From NCBI GenBank assembly GCA_001792895.1, contig MARA01000008.1, positions 1,302,001 through 1,366,000 on the forward strand: a stretch of DNA of 64,000 nucleotides, given 5' to 3'. Numbering within the stretch: position 1 is the stretch's first letter; each line of letters opens with the position of its first letter. Below, piece after piece: positions 1 through 11,831 of this stretch. The notes below the pieces were generated by a model that had not been told where the DNA came from, did no database searches, and worked only from the letters and a program-made list of their open reading frames with translations. The position numbers were made by a program, and so were the translations under genes. This stretch comes from Lentinus brumalis (Eukaryota > Basidiomycota > Agaricomycetes > Polyporales > Polyporaceae).

Positions 1-629
1 GCTTGAAGCTCCGATCCGCGTTGTTCGCCCTGGATGCCTCGGAGGAGGTCTTCAAAGCGTCGCCGTGCCCGACGGAGCTGCGAGACCTAAAGGATCTCAC
101 TTTCGATGTCGTGGACTCCGGAAGCATCACACTCTTTTTCGAAGCCACCATCCTACCCGCCCTGGAGATTCTTTCCGTGAACTCGGGAGAAGATTTGCAA
201 TGGCTTAGACGCATCTCACTCACTCCCTCTCACTTCCCCTCTCTCCGACTTCTCGACCTACGCAACTGCAACTTCAGCGGCCCGGCGTTGGTACCCCTCG
301 TCCGTGCGCTGCATCACCTTCCGCAAATCACCGGCCTGGGAATCTCTTCGCCGTCGACCGGAGTAGTCGGAACTAGGATCTTCGACATGCTCGCCGCTGG
401 GCCGGACATCCTTGGCCAGTGGCTTTTACCTCGCTTAGAGGCGCTAAGCCTTCAAAATTGTGTGGACATCTCTGGGCACGAGCTTCATCGGGTTGTCCTG
501 GCTCGTCGGGGAGCTGCGGCACCGGAAGTTGCAAATATAACATATCTGAAGGTCTCACAGTGCTATTCGCTGGACCCGGAGGTGCTGGAACGATTAACAT
601 CCCTTGTGGACACCGTCCGAAGCTTTTGA
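1..629 (+). CDS. LRR/F-box-like protein, 3' end only
   Basis: An open frame enters from the left window edge and stops at 629, giving about 208 residues of C-terminal sequence. It shows leucine-rich-repeat-like periodicity, for example LPALEILSVN, FPSLRLLDLRNCNFS and LPRLEALSLQNCVDISG, spaced as in the LRR tails of Agaricomycete F-box proteins. Such proteins usually act as substrate adaptors of SCF ubiquitin ligases. The F-box itself would lie upstream and outside the window, so that assignment is by analogy only. No intron is needed in the visible part. The real start is not in the window. Confidence 0.6.
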   Translation, partial: LKLRSALFALDASEEVFKASPCPTELRDLKDLTFDVVDSGSITLFFEATILPALEILSVNSGEDLQWLRRISLTPSHFPSLRLLDLRNCNFSGPALVPLVRALHHLPQITGLGISSPSTGVVGTRIFDMLAAGPDILGQWLLPRLEALSLQNCVDISGHELHRVVLARRGAAAPEVANITYLKVSQCYSLDPEVLERLTSLVDTVRSF

Positions 630-2136
630 GCTTAGCGCTCTGGGTTCAAGGTTCGGTAGCTTCCTGTTTCTTCCGGTCGGTTTATCTGAACATGATACAG
701 TCATCATCTACACTACCTGAAATATTGCTAATCATCCACTGCACGCCGGATGCTTACTACATCTTTTCCGAACCTTACTGCGTAAACAATGTCCGCGGGG
801 ATCGCCATATAATGGCTTTCGGACGAGTCTCCCCGAGCCGGTACGTGCTTTCTTCACTCGCATGACCTTCTACTCCTACTACGGCATCTAATCACTACTG
901 CGTCTTGATTAGATCACTATACCGGTCCAGCCGTACCTTCATATAGTTGAGACCCCGGCTCGGAATTTCACATCTGCGATCGCTATCCTTGCTCGCACGG
1001 TAGCCGGTGGTGCCTCTCCTCCGCCCCAGCAGCTACTTCGTCATCCGCATGGTTGTGTGCCCCGGTGCCTCGCGGTCTCGTTCTTTTGGGCTCAAGCATC
1101 TGCGGTGATGTCGATTTGTCATCGTCATGATGGCGACTTGCTCCGGGACCTCCCTCACACAGCGTCCATGCAATACGGACAACCTACCATCGTGGCGGCG
1201 CAGATCCTGTGAGGGCGATGATGCAAGAGGCGTACGCCCACACGTCCTCGATCGCGGGGTGAAACTGCCTACGTGTGGTCAGCGGTCGCTGAGAGGTTGA
1301 TCCATCTCGGCTTACCTGCGATCCGTACCGTCCTGAGTTTGGTGTGGCTCGCCCCCGCTTCTCGGCCACCTCGAGTCACAATCATCACCCGGTAACCGCC
1401 GCTGCGTAGACTCGAACTCCCATATTCCGGCGCTCCCAAACACGTCGGCCACAGCGGGTTTGAGTTCACCAGCCTGGGCCCATTCCCCATCCTCCCGCAT
1501 CCCCAATCCTTCTTCGTTCTCCCTGACGCCGTTCTCCCCGGTTGCGACGCGCGCTTCTCGCGTGAAACTAACTTTCCGCATATGTACGTCGTCCTGATAC
1601 TAGCGCGATATATGAGAATCGTCTTACTAACGCGACGCGCCCCGGAAACGCACCCAGCCTCATCAAAGGGCGCATATCTCAGCACGCGCACCAAACCACA
1701 CCAGGGGCGCCTGCATCGGAACTGGGCTTACTCGCAGGGTGCAGGCGGCGCACCCACACTCGGGCGTGGATGGAACACAGTGCGCGATCGAGATGGGCGA
1801 GGACGGCACCGCATCGCCCAATCTAATCTGCGCATGCGATCTCCCGATGGCCTCGAGGAGACGAACCGCCGATTGAGGGTGGGCCCGGTAAGATCACCCA
1901 CGCACGTCCGCCCGGCGAGAGGTCTTCGGGGCTGTCAGCGTGGCAGTGTCGCGGTCGGACATGGCCAGCTTTAATCAAGAGCCCTCGCTGTCGCTGGGAA
2001 GGGCAATTTGAGTGATTGACCTGCGACTCCTTATAAATCCATCTGCTCTTGCATGACTCCCAACCCTACATCCCCCTCCTCCCGACCCGAGACAGATCCA
2101 GCCTGAGCGCGGGAGCGACGTGTCTCAGCCAATCGA
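630..2136. other. intergenic, no supported gene
   Basis: Open frames on both strands are short, lack recognisable motifs and are not joined by convincing splice sites. The right end carries the promoter of the hydrolase gene. Confidence 0.6.
2030..2040 (+). promoter_or_regulatory. TATA-like box of the hydrolase gene
   Basis: A TTATAAATC element lies about 105 bp before the ATG at 2137, followed by a pyrimidine-rich stretch (CCCTACATCCCCCTCCTCC) typical of fungal transcription start regions. Only position and sequence support it. Confidence 0.4.
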
Positions 2137-3323
2137 ATGGCCCAAGCGACTGTGGTCAGGACCCCTCGGTCCGCTGATGGGACGCGCATCCATGCGGAGG
2201 CGGTGGGCGACCTGCGGAATCCGCATGTCGTGTTCATCCACGAAGCGACTCTATGTTGTTCGGTGTACGATGAAGTCTTCCAGGACGCGAGGCTCACCGA
2301 CAACCTCTATCTCGTGAGTCTGAGACATCCACAGCATCCCGTATCTTGCCCATCTAATTTCGTTTTATTTCAATTCTAGGTTCGCTACGATCTCCGCTCC
2401 CATGGCAGGAGTGGGATGACGAGAACGCCAGAGAGCCAGCATGCGTCTCTCCATGCGAGCGATTTCGCCGCTGTGGCCGGTGTGTTTGGTCTGCATAGAC
2501 CAATAATAGTGGCATGGTACGTTCTGCACGAACGGTGCTCTCTGCCCTGTTACAGGCTGACGTGACGAGCGCTGACGATTTACCACTTGTCGCAGGGGTT
2601 TCGGTGGTACGTCTGCCGCTGTTCTTGGCCTCGGGCTTCGCCTTGCGCCTGACGCTGACATGGCATGACATGCTGGGATGGATCAACAGCCGCGGTCGTA
2701 GCCGACATCTGCACCCACATCAACCCGCTCCCGGTAGCCGGGATCGTCTACATCGCGCCGCTGCTGTTCCTGGGACCGACGGTGACGCAGTTCATCACCC
2801 CGCGGATGCTCGGGATCGCGCAGACGTTGACCACGACGCACGATACCGCAACCTCCGGGAGGGCCAAGACGGAGTTCGTGAACGGGCTCGTCGCCGGATC
2901 GGCTCCTCGAATACCAGACTCGATAAAGGCGGCCTGGTTGGGGCGGAGCATCTCGCAAGACGCAGAAGTTACTGCGCAACTGCTCTTGAGCTCGCACGAC
3001 CCAGCAAGGCTGCTCGAGCTGGGGCGGCACGGGCTGCCACTGTTGGCGCTCCTGGGCGCGGAGGACGCGCTCGTGGATGGGGCCGCAGTCGCGCGCGAGC
3101 TCCGGCGGCACTTCCGCAACGCGGAGGCGCATATCATACCGGGGAGCAGTCATGCGCTGTTCGTGGACCACAGGGACGAGTTTGTCAGGCTGCTGCTGGT
3201 GTTCGTGGGCCGACTGGCGGTGAGTGCTCTCTCTCTCTTTCTCTGACTAATCCCCTGTGGGATCGGCGCTGATGGGATTCACTATTGCGATGCGCACTGC
3301 AGGTGATGACACTCATGGGCTAA
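2137..3323 (+). CDS. alpha/beta-hydrolase fold protein lacking the nucleophile serine
   Basis: Five exons: 2137-2313, 2380-2516, 2596-2606, 2690-3219 and 3303-3323; 291 codons. The fold is recognised from the start (VVFIHEATLCCSVYD), strand and turn RYDLRSHGRSGM, the helix after the elbow (AAVVADI), the acid region LGAEDALVDG and the histidine region PGSSHALFVDH. The third exon is only 11 nt. It encodes the nucleophile elbow, which reads W-G-F-G-G where the family has W-S-x-G-G, so residue 106 is Gly instead of the catalytic Ser. The oxyanion-hole HG near the N-terminus also reads HE. Introns are 66-83 nt with good branch sites. The protein is either a pseudo-enzyme or a gene starting to decay. 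The substrate class cannot be told. Confidence 0.85.
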
Positions 3324-4361
3324 GCACCGGGAGTCCTCAAGGCCTCGAGCGTCGGGCCTCAACACACCATACTACTTGCAGCTACATTGCGATGCTGCTG
3401 CTTTGGATTAACTTATCGACCGCTCTGCGGTCGTTCTTGGTTGCTTGTTCTGCTCTCACGGAATCCTTCTGTCCCCTCGACGGGTCCTGACGGCCGACTT
3501 CTAGGATCTTCTGTTGTAGTTGTACCAAGCACGATGTACTGTGTAACTGTACGATATCACCGCATCACATACGTAGATTGCTCTAATGCCGCATTCCTTG
3601 CTTCGCTCATACAATATGTCATGACCACCTTGATCGTCCAAGCACAGTGCACTTGGCAGCTTGTTGAGTCGATGGTTAGCTCTATCGCACCCACGGGCCT
3701 CCGATCGCTCTCGCACTTCGTCCCCCGGCTATTGGTTCCCCCGAGCAATGCATGGGCGTTTCCGGTCATCAAACGCCTCCTTGTGAGCCGTGAGAAGGGA
3801 CTTACCAAGGCCCGACGCTGGGCGACCATATGCCTCCGCTAGACGAAACACCTACGGCCGCACGCATAGTACGAGCGCAGCGACATTGATTTCCGTCGTG
3901 GCGCGGACTCAAGAGCCGACGTCTGTGTCAGGTTCAATTGCTGCGTGCTGATGCGACAACTTGCGACGACCGAACACCGTTTCTCCGATTCGCATGCAGC
4001 AGCTGTGCCTGACAGTACTAGTGATTGTGGATTACATGCACTGTATTGATCGGTGTCGTGAAATCAGCGAAGGACCGCTTCCCCAGCTTTAAACTCGACG
4101 CCAGTGCCAAGGATGACGTGAAGCTGGGAGATAGTGCGGGATCGAAACCATGACTGGCTGAGCTGAGGGAACGATCCACGGACGTCGGACGATCTTGGGC
4201 ACTTGAGGGCTGGCTGGGCGAGAAGGCAGTGGAACATGAACGATGGATATCAGAAGCTCGACGCCGCGACGCCGAAGCTCCTGCGATGGAGATACATACA
4301 ATCGACAGATTTGAGTTTTACTTCTGCATCTTCGTACCCCGGACTCGCGCACGAAACCCGC
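3324..4361. other. intergenic, convergent 3' regions
   Basis: This lies between the stop codons of the hydrolase (plus) and the fuconate dehydratase (minus). Open frames here, such as 3387-3842, have no motif and no plausible partner exons. No mobile-element structure was seen. Confidence 0.55.
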
Positions 4362-6274
4362 CTAGGCCTGCGCCACACCGCGGCTTTGCCAGTAAGACCC
4401 GCCCGGGAACTCATACTCTGCGATGCTCTTGTCGTGCATCTCGATGCTGCGGCGGGGTGATGGCGTGGCAACAAGAGTTAGTCAAAGAAAAACGCGTACG
4501 ATCCGAGACTCGCACCTGTAACCCTCCTTGTCGTTGCTCGGGACGTTGTACCGCCCGTTCTTGTTGATCGAGCACGGGTACAGGAAGTGCTCGTGCAGGT
4601 GGTCGACGAACTCCAGGACGTTGCGCTCCATAGAGCCGGACACGGCGATGTAGTCGATCAGACTATCAAACCACACGACACATGAGGAGGACAGTAGAGT
4701 TCGCCGAGTCCGGAGATTTGCAAGCTCGTGTCAGAAAGTGTCACGTACGTCGACGCAGGAAGAGGAATTACGAACCTTAGGTGAATCACGTACTCACACA
4801 GGCCGACCCCACCCGCGTGCGGACATACTGGGACGCCAAACCTACGACAGGCATGGGGCCAAGTCAGACCGGGACTCATTCGTCAGAGCGCAGCGCGGAG
4901 ATAGGAGCTTACTTGGCAGCCATGAGGAGGACGCTGAGCACTTCGCTAACGCCACCGAGGCGACATGAGTCGATCTGGCAGACGTCGATGGCCTCCGCCT
5001 GGAGCAGCTGCTTGAACACTATGCGGTTGTGCGCGTGCTCGCCGGTCGCGACTCCGATGCCGTATGGTTTCAGAGCCTTGCGGACTGCGGCGTGACCGAG
5101 GATGTCATCCGGTGCAGTTGGCTCCTCGATGAACCTGATCAGTATCAGAAAGCTTGTCAGCACATACAACTAGACCGGCGGCATAGTAAGTGTCCGCAGT
5201 GATAGACTCACCAAGGCTTAATCTCCTCAAGGCCCTTGACGTACTCAATCGCCTGCGGCACGTCCCACACCTGATTGGCGTCAATCATCAATACACTTCC
5301 CGTCGGCCCCGCGTTCTTTCCCGCAAGATCGGGGCCGTTGGGGTCTTTGGGCTTGTGGCCGGCAGGAAGGTATTGTGGGTCGTCGATGATGGAGCGGATG
5401 ATCTTGCCACGACGGATATCGGAGTCCCTGTCCGCGCCGACCTTCATCTTGAAGTGGTTGAACCCAGCTTGGACAGCCTCACGCGTGAGGCGTGCAACCT
5501 TCTCATCGCTGTACCCAAGCCATCCGGCGGACGTTACGTACGCAGGATAACCAACTTCGCGAACCTTTGCTTCGCGCTGCGCCCGCGTCGCTGCCTTCTC
5601 CTTGAGCATTGCGAGCGCCTCCTCGCGCGTCAGTGCATCTGTAATGTAGCGGAACGCAGTGGCGTCCACGATCTCTTCCTGTGATTGCGACGCGGTGCTT
5701 AACGTGAGCAGGTGCGCACGGAGCGCATGCAGCGTGGCACTCACCGGCGTCATGTCCACCACAAGCTTCCACAGGGGCTTTCCCCGCGCCGCGCGAACAT
5801 ATCCCACAGCGCATTATCCACAGCACCCAAGGCGATGTGGATGACACCCTTCTCTGGACCAATCCTGCGACAACGCATGATCAGGAGAGAGCAACGGAGG
5901 CGCGACAGAGTCGACACGTACCAGCGAAGCTGCGGGTCGGAACACAGGTAGTCCCAGGTCTTGCCCATGTTTGCGAACAACTCCTCGGTATCCTTTCCCA
6001 GGAGGCGCTTCGCCAGCTCTTCAATCGCCCTGCACACGATGTCGTTCCCGCGACCGATGGTGAACGTCATGCCGTAGCCGGTGAGGTCGGAATCAGTGTA
6101 CAGCTTGACATATGCGGATGAGTAGTCGCAGTCGGTGTTCATTGCATCCGTGCCATCCCCGCTGAGCGATGTGGGAAAGCGCACATCTGAAGACTGGAGT
6201 CAGTCATCCGACCAGGCGCACGGAGACAACTGCATCTCACCATGTGTCTTGTAACCGGTGATCTTGGGCGACAT
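4362..6274 (-). CDS. L-fuconate dehydratase (ENOSF1-like, enolase superfamily), with one apparent frameshift
   Basis: Exons in coding order: 6274-6241, 6186-5922, 5864-5745, 5678-5212, 5134-4913, 4841-4776, 4662-4516, 4446-4362. The product, about 468 aa, dehydrates L-fuconate to 2-keto-3-deoxy-L-fuconate and is Mg-dependent. Hallmarks are [20 protein letters not shown], the KxK base pair (FKMKVGAD), metal ligands in [20 protein letters not shown] and ATGEHAHN, and the base histidine in [12 protein letters not shown]. Length and order match human ENOSF1 and bacterial FucD. All exon junctions keep phase except inside the third exon near 5784-5794. There, WDMFA and GKPLWK lie in different frames and one base is missing; total coding length is 1406, one short of a multiple of three. 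This may be an assembly error or a null allele. The start MSPKITGYK is chosen because it abuts the conserved N-terminus. Confidence 0.92.
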
Positions 6275-6683
6275 CCTAGCGAGCTCTGTATCGGGGACGT
6301 CGAGCTGGGATGAAGAGAAAAAAAGAGGGAAGATTGAGCAACATGACCGTCGTGGTGTTCTTATAGCCAACCCCGGCCCCTCTGCCAGGTGCACAACAAG
6401 CTGGTCATCGCGCGGCGATCCGGGCCGGAGGGAACACCGGCCCGCCGGCGGGGTTTGGCGGGACAGACGCCTGTACCGGGACGAACTCACCTTCGCTTCG
6501 TTCTATATTCTATCCCATCCCCGGGGACAACGCGCCGCATACATAGACCATGGGAGCAGCAATGACCGGGCGGTCCGCTGGAATAAAGGTACGACTCTAC
6601 GAGTGGGCCGCCGTTCTTCAATTTGAATCAGAGTTCCGGGACATATGGATTGCGCAGCTCAAACCTAGAGTGCGACGAACTCG
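6275..6683. other. intergenic between fuconate dehydratase start and next gene's stop
   Basis: Holds the upstream region of the fuconate dehydratase gene, including an A-rich stretch near 6311-6331. No separate gene is supported. Confidence 0.5.
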
Positions 6684-7250
6684 CTAAACACTTCCGTCTT
6701 CGTCTTCACTATGGGAAGCCGCCCGGAATGGTTTCGTTCGGAACCAGAAGGTCCACTTATGCTCGCAAGCCTCGAGTTCCTCGTCTCCCCACTGGAATCG
6801 TACTCGCTGTCCGAAAGGCCAATATGCGCACTCTGATTCCCCTTCAGTGACGTCCTGCAACACGAAGGTGGCGGGCTTACCGGCGCGGATGCTGTACCGT
6901 GAATCGTCAAATAAGAGGATTTCCGGGAAGGACTCTGGGCATTGCTGATGTGCTACGACCAGCCGAAGCATGAGATCCTGTGAGGTGGATGCATCAGAGA
7001 AATCACAGGTGAGTATACGGACGCATACACTCAGGTCATGCCGCACGAGGTAGTATGTCGTGATGGTATCCACGCTTCCCGACCTGGTATCACGTTCAGT
7101 CATTCATGTTGTACTTGGAAGCAACAGGAACACTTACTCTTCCGCCTTCAGGGTCACCTGTACTACTCGGCATGGCTGTCCGTTGTCTTCCTCGAGCCTT
7201 GGTAGCGCGATGACGATGGTATCATTCAGTGGGAAGAGAACCCGGCGCAT
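6684..7250 (-). CDS. hypothetical protein, two exons
   Basis: Exon 1 is 7250-7138 and exon 2 is 7083-6684, separated by a 54-nt intron with GTAAGT donor, CTGAAC branch site and CAG acceptor. The join keeps frame and gives 170 aa beginning MRRVLFPLNDTIVIALPRL and ending EDEDGSV. It has no signal peptide or membrane segment. Hydrophobic beta-strand-like stretches alternate with acidic loops, and aromatic residues cluster near the C-terminus (HKWTFWFRTK). I do not recognise a family. The clean splice, the frame continuity and strand-like composition are the reasons to call it a gene. Confidence 0.5.
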
Positions 7251-7574
7251 AGTCGAGGAGGTCCTCAGTAGATGGACCAAAGGGAGGTGGTGGTGGAACT
7301 TGGTTAAGATGAACTAGGGGTCCAATCCAGCTGAGGGGTCGTGCATATAGGTTGCCGTCCCACATGGCGTAGACGGCTGGACGAGGAGTATCGAAGCGTC
7401 GATGACTTTCCGCATTCGGATGACGACGCACCAGATCAACTTGGACTGCAGTTACTTATACTTACGCTGTGAGGTGCGTACTTAGTATGTTTCGGTGTTT
7501 GTCGATAGCCTGTGTTCATATTCGGACTTGATATCGCTAGTTCACTAGTCACTGCATAGTCAACGCGGTTCCTT

Positions 7575-7592
7575 GAGGAGGAGGAGGAGGAG
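7575..7592. repeat. (GAG)n microsatellite
   Basis: Six GAG/AGG triplets in a row in non-coding DNA. Confidence 0.9.
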
Positions 7593-8159
7593 TAATATTT
7601 CGGTAGGTTGTATCTAACGTACAAGCGTCTACCACGCAAGCCTACTTAGATGGTGCAATCGCAGGAGGGTCATCTGGGCCCGTCGAAAGGATCAAAAGAT
7701 GACTATCTACTATCGGGGCAGGTACAGTAACGCGCCGAGTCGCCACACCTGACACAGGAATGGCTCCTTCATCTCAGTACCAGTCCTCCAGTCTGAGCTC
7801 AAGTCGCGCTACTGTCCGAGTCAACTCCCACGAGTTACCAACCTGTAGCGCTCCGTCAGAGCTCAACAGCTACGGTACAGTAGAGGAGCAATATGCTTCC
7901 AAGGTCTGCAGTACCAACGGGGGGTACTATCGCAGAGCTCGAAGACCGCGAGGACGAATTCCACGTACGGGCGGAGACCGATCTCGCATGTCAAAAAAGA
8001 AGTCCAATAGCCGCACCCGGTCACCGGTCCTTGAACACAGAGGAGTCAGGACAGGCGAGGGGGCCCTAGGGGGCCATGGTCGGCGAAAGGCGCTCAGGCA
8101 TCCGTGAGGGTGCAAGTCCTTAGCGGACTCGGAGCTCACAGGCATCCGCAACGTAGCGG

Positions 8160-8510
8160 GCATCTGCACATTGCAGGCATCACCCTGTTGTCCTACCGAG
8201 GGTTCAAGGAGCACCTCGGGACTCCCAGAGGTGGCAGAATCGCAGACACGAACACGACAGACTCGAGCGCTTCTGCGCACCGACATACTACATCCGACTG
8301 GATGGCGAGCCATCCATCCCCAGAACTGCTCCCCAGTACTTCTAAAACAGCCTGAGAACTCGTATATCGAGTGTCCAGTCCGCAAGAGAGCATCGTTGGA
8401 AGGGGGAGCAGTCATCCTCGAGAACGGCAGGCCTCCACAGCACCAGGCTGCAGGCATCTGTCCTAGGACAGGCATCCGACCTCCTGTTGTCCTGCCGAGG
8501 GCCCGTATGG
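8160..8510. repeat. pair of diverged direct repeats
   Basis: CAGGCATC followed by CCTGTTGTCCTACCGAGGG near 8173-8203 recurs as CAGGCATC then CCTGTTGTCCTGCCGAGGG near 8467-8502, about 300 bp away. CAGGCATC also occurs alone near 8095 and 8140. The origin is unknown. Confidence 0.55.
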
Positions 8511-8676
8511 CTGCTTTGAAGAGAGCAGTCATTTACAGGCGTCTAGCTTGCCTGATAAGCGCTAGAACATGGGTTGAGTTTTGGTTGAGTTCCATTGTCC
8601 TGACTCGCCACCCTCTCCAGACATTCCCTCCCTTCCTCACAATACAAGTTCTATCCGTTCCTCGATTTACACCTTC

Positions 8677-10750
8677 ATGTCCGCCGAGAAGATAGCGATC
8701 CCTTGCTTCATCATGGGCGAACTGAATCTCAAACCATCGGGCATGGCCCTGGTCGAAGTACGCAGCGACGATTATGTCGCCAAAATTGCCACAGCGCTCT
8801 CAAGGATGTTGGGGCCTGGGTTTATACCACCGTCGATATCACTCTGGAAGGTGAGTTTTGATCTGTATCAATTAGCATATTTGTTGACGGTGATTATCAC
8901 TGATCAGCCTCACGAGAGTATACCGAAGTCGGGTGGTTACCAGCACTTGCTTTCCTTGTGCAAAAAGCACGGCGGTGACCTCAACCGCTTCTGCGATGAC
9001 TTAGCCGAACAAAGGGGTGATCTCATCTCAGAAGTCTTCAGCTTCGACAGACACAGTCGGACAGCCAGGGGGCCAACGCTCGTAGCGTTTATCACTGAGC
9101 CAGTCCAACTTGGCAAGGCGCATGGCGCAACAGGGGATGAGGGTGAGTATCAAGAAGCCCAGGATAGCGTTGGCGGGCTTACAAAAGGCATGTGGATACT
9201 GTCTTCGCGCTTCTATGTGACGACAAGCTGACACCTCACAATCAGAGTTCCGTAAATTTCAGCTGACGGGACTGTCACTGAACGGCTCGCCGTCTCAAAA
9301 TTGCAAACCACACAACTACCGCAAGTACCAGCGTGGCCCTAGCCCTATTCTCGATGGACGATACCCAGCTGATGCTCCTACCACGATCGCTCACCCTGTT
9401 GAAGACTTCCACTACGCCTTCGCATCCTTCGTGGCCGAGTACCGCGATGAGAACACGCCACTTCCCGAGGAGTTTGTTCGGAAAGTCGGAGCTCTGATGG
9501 ATGCCGTCTCCGTTATCGACACGGACGGATCACATCGTCAGTCGGATACACGCGCTCTCCTCAGCAACCTCCTCGCGGTTGCGTTCGGACGGCCCGTCAA
9601 TAGCACGCGCATGTGGTTCTCGGCTGATCACCTTATGAACTACAGACGTGAAGACTCGCCTTTGGGCGTTGCGGCGCTGGCCATAATCGAGGAGCACATT
9701 GAGCTTGGTGTCAGTGGCGATAGCTCGGTCCAAGGCTCTTTCTCGTATGCTCAGCATTGGGCGCATCCAAGTCAGAAGGTTTGTCCCTTTCGTATACTCA
9801 CATTGGATCTCTTTGAGCACTCTCTGATGCAGCTCCAGGCCCTCTCCAAGGCGTGTTTCTGCCCGTCCTTCGTGATTTCTATCGCGGGCCCCTACATCGT
9901 CATATGCGGCGCCATCGTCCTTGGCCGTCCGGTCGTCCAACGACTCACGGATTACATCTGGCTTGCCAATAGCCGGATCAACGACGACACGAACGCTCTT
10001 CGCATCGCCCGTGTCTTCTTCGCACTTGGCAACGCGCTGACTCGGCTACGCTCATTCTATGTCAACGACGTGAAGCCCGCGAAACCACTGGCAGAAGCGC
10101 GTTACTTCCCTCTGGCGAACCGGGCCAAGATCGACGAGCGAGTGCTCGAGTTCAAGTACTTGCGCCACCTCAAAGACGGTGCGCAGGAGGCGTGCGTCAC
10201 CTTCCTCGCCGAGGAATGCGAAGGCGATAAGAGGAAGTTGGTTGTCAAGTTCGTGGAGCGCTACGGTGTTGCCGCTCACGAACTTCTCGCGAAACATGGC
10301 CTCGCTCCTCGGCTACTCTCTTATGGCGACATCTGGCTTTCAGGCCCCGAGCAGCGTGGCTGCGGCTCCCGCAAGTTGGTGGTGATGGAGTACGTCGAGG
10401 GCTGCACGGCAGACGTGGCGCTTTACGACTCGGACGAAGGGGACGAAGGCGCCCTCCCCGAAGGAGTGCCCGGTGTTGTCGAGCGTGCAGTGAAACTCCT
10501 GCACGACGCTGACATGGTGCACGGCGACATTCGCTTGGGCAATATCCTCATCGCTGAGGGCGATGGCGACGTTGGGGTGAGAGTCAAGATTGTGGACTTC
10601 GATTGGGCGGGAGAGGCGGGCGTGGTGCGGTACCCCCTCCATCTCTCGACGGTCATCAATTGGCCGAAGGGAGTGGCCGACTATGCGCTGATCACGAAAG
10701 CGCATGATGACGAGATGGTCCGCAGGGTGGCCACGAGTCTCGCAGTTTAG
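8677..10750 (+). CDS. large protein with C-terminal protein-kinase-like (PKL) domain
   Basis: Four exons: 8677-8850, 8908-9142, 9246-9778, 9833-10750; 619 aa. Introns 1 and 4 (57 and 54 nt) are multiples of three without stops, so they could be retained. The C-terminal third carries kinase landmarks: the lysine strand KLVVKFVE, a hinge MEYVEG, the catalytic loop MVHGDIRLGNIL and a metal site IVDFDWAG (DFD for DFG). No clear glycine loop is seen. The N-terminal half includes CPSFVISIAGPYIVICGAIV and VVQRLTDYIWL. I recall this combination from a large Agaricomycete family that pairs a nuclease-like or unknown N-domain with a kinase domain (CRN/REase-kinase type). The kinase call is safe. The N-domain assignment is from memory and tentative. 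Confidence 0.75.
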
Positions 10751-11831
10751 GAACGAGTACGATTGAGTCCCATGGCGCATACCCCAGATCTGCAACATTA
10801 CTATATGTATTATAGCGGCACAGTCTATCACGTCGTTGTACCCGCGCGTATCTTTTCGTTCCGGAGTGGCAGGTGCTACAAGTTTGTTCCTTAGGAAGGG
10901 GTAGTATGGCTGCATTCGGGTCAGTCCAGGTAATTGCATTTTATTATTACCTAGGTCCTCTTGCGACAGTGCGGGCAGGCGGCTCTGCGCGCAGGGAGCA
11001 CATCGCGCAAATAATCGCCGACTTCGACAACGCAACATGACGACACTAACAGGCCAGCCACTTCGCAGCTTCGAGCCTACGACGAATGTTTGGATATCTG
11101 TTATATATCATTGCGCAAGACATGCAGGAGCAGAGACACAGACAGGGAGGGAGGTAGGGGGACAGAGAAACAGCCAACGAGGAGCGACGAGACGGACGAG
11201 CGTTACTGCTACAGGTGTAAGGGTATAGGGACCGATGGGAGACAACGAGTCAGAGATATAGAGAGATAAGGGGATATTTTGAAGCCATGAGCCACGAGCG
11301 ACGCACCCACAATTGCAAGAATGCGAGACCATAGACCAATGTCTACCGCGTGCGTCAGAAGGGGAGGAAGGGAGGAGAGGGTGGCGAACGGTGAAGCTAC
11401 GGGCGCGCGCGCGGAGAAGGTAAGGAGATTGTGGGAGATGTTGGGAGATGGAGGCAAGAACAACCAATGACAGCGGAGCAGAACGGCGACCCCAGCCGGC
11501 ATTCCGCAATGAACCGCGGAAATGATGGGGGTAGGACTGTGGAGATGTTGCAGGCAGTGGCGAACAACGCAGGGCTAGGTCGCAACATTGACAGACCCAA
11601 GGTGGACGAGAACGACAACAATCGTGTAGGGAAATGCGAGAGCAGGACACGGAGGACAGGGAGAGACAGAAGGACAGCCAGAAATAATAAGCCGACGGGA
11701 CTCAGATACATACATACGTTGTGGTACACATAATACAGCATCGTGCAGTGCCATATGTCGTCGTCATGTCATGCAGTCATGCAGTCGAGGCGCATACGGG
11801 TTGTGGTCGCGGAGGGAGTAGGGCGCAGCCG
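10751..11831. other. intergenic, convergent 3' regions
   Basis: Lies between the kinase-like gene (plus) and the phosphodiesterase stop (minus). It is purine-rich on the plus strand from about 11130 to 11700. No gene is supported. Confidence 0.55.

Larger units (their letters stand above)
7251..8676. other. intergenic with short repeats
   Basis: No gene is supported. The stretch contains a GAG run and a pair of diverged direct repeats around 8160-8210 and 8460-8510, described separately. The 606-nt minus-strand open frame at 7927-8532 is low in recognisable structure and probably fortuitous. Confidence 0.5.
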
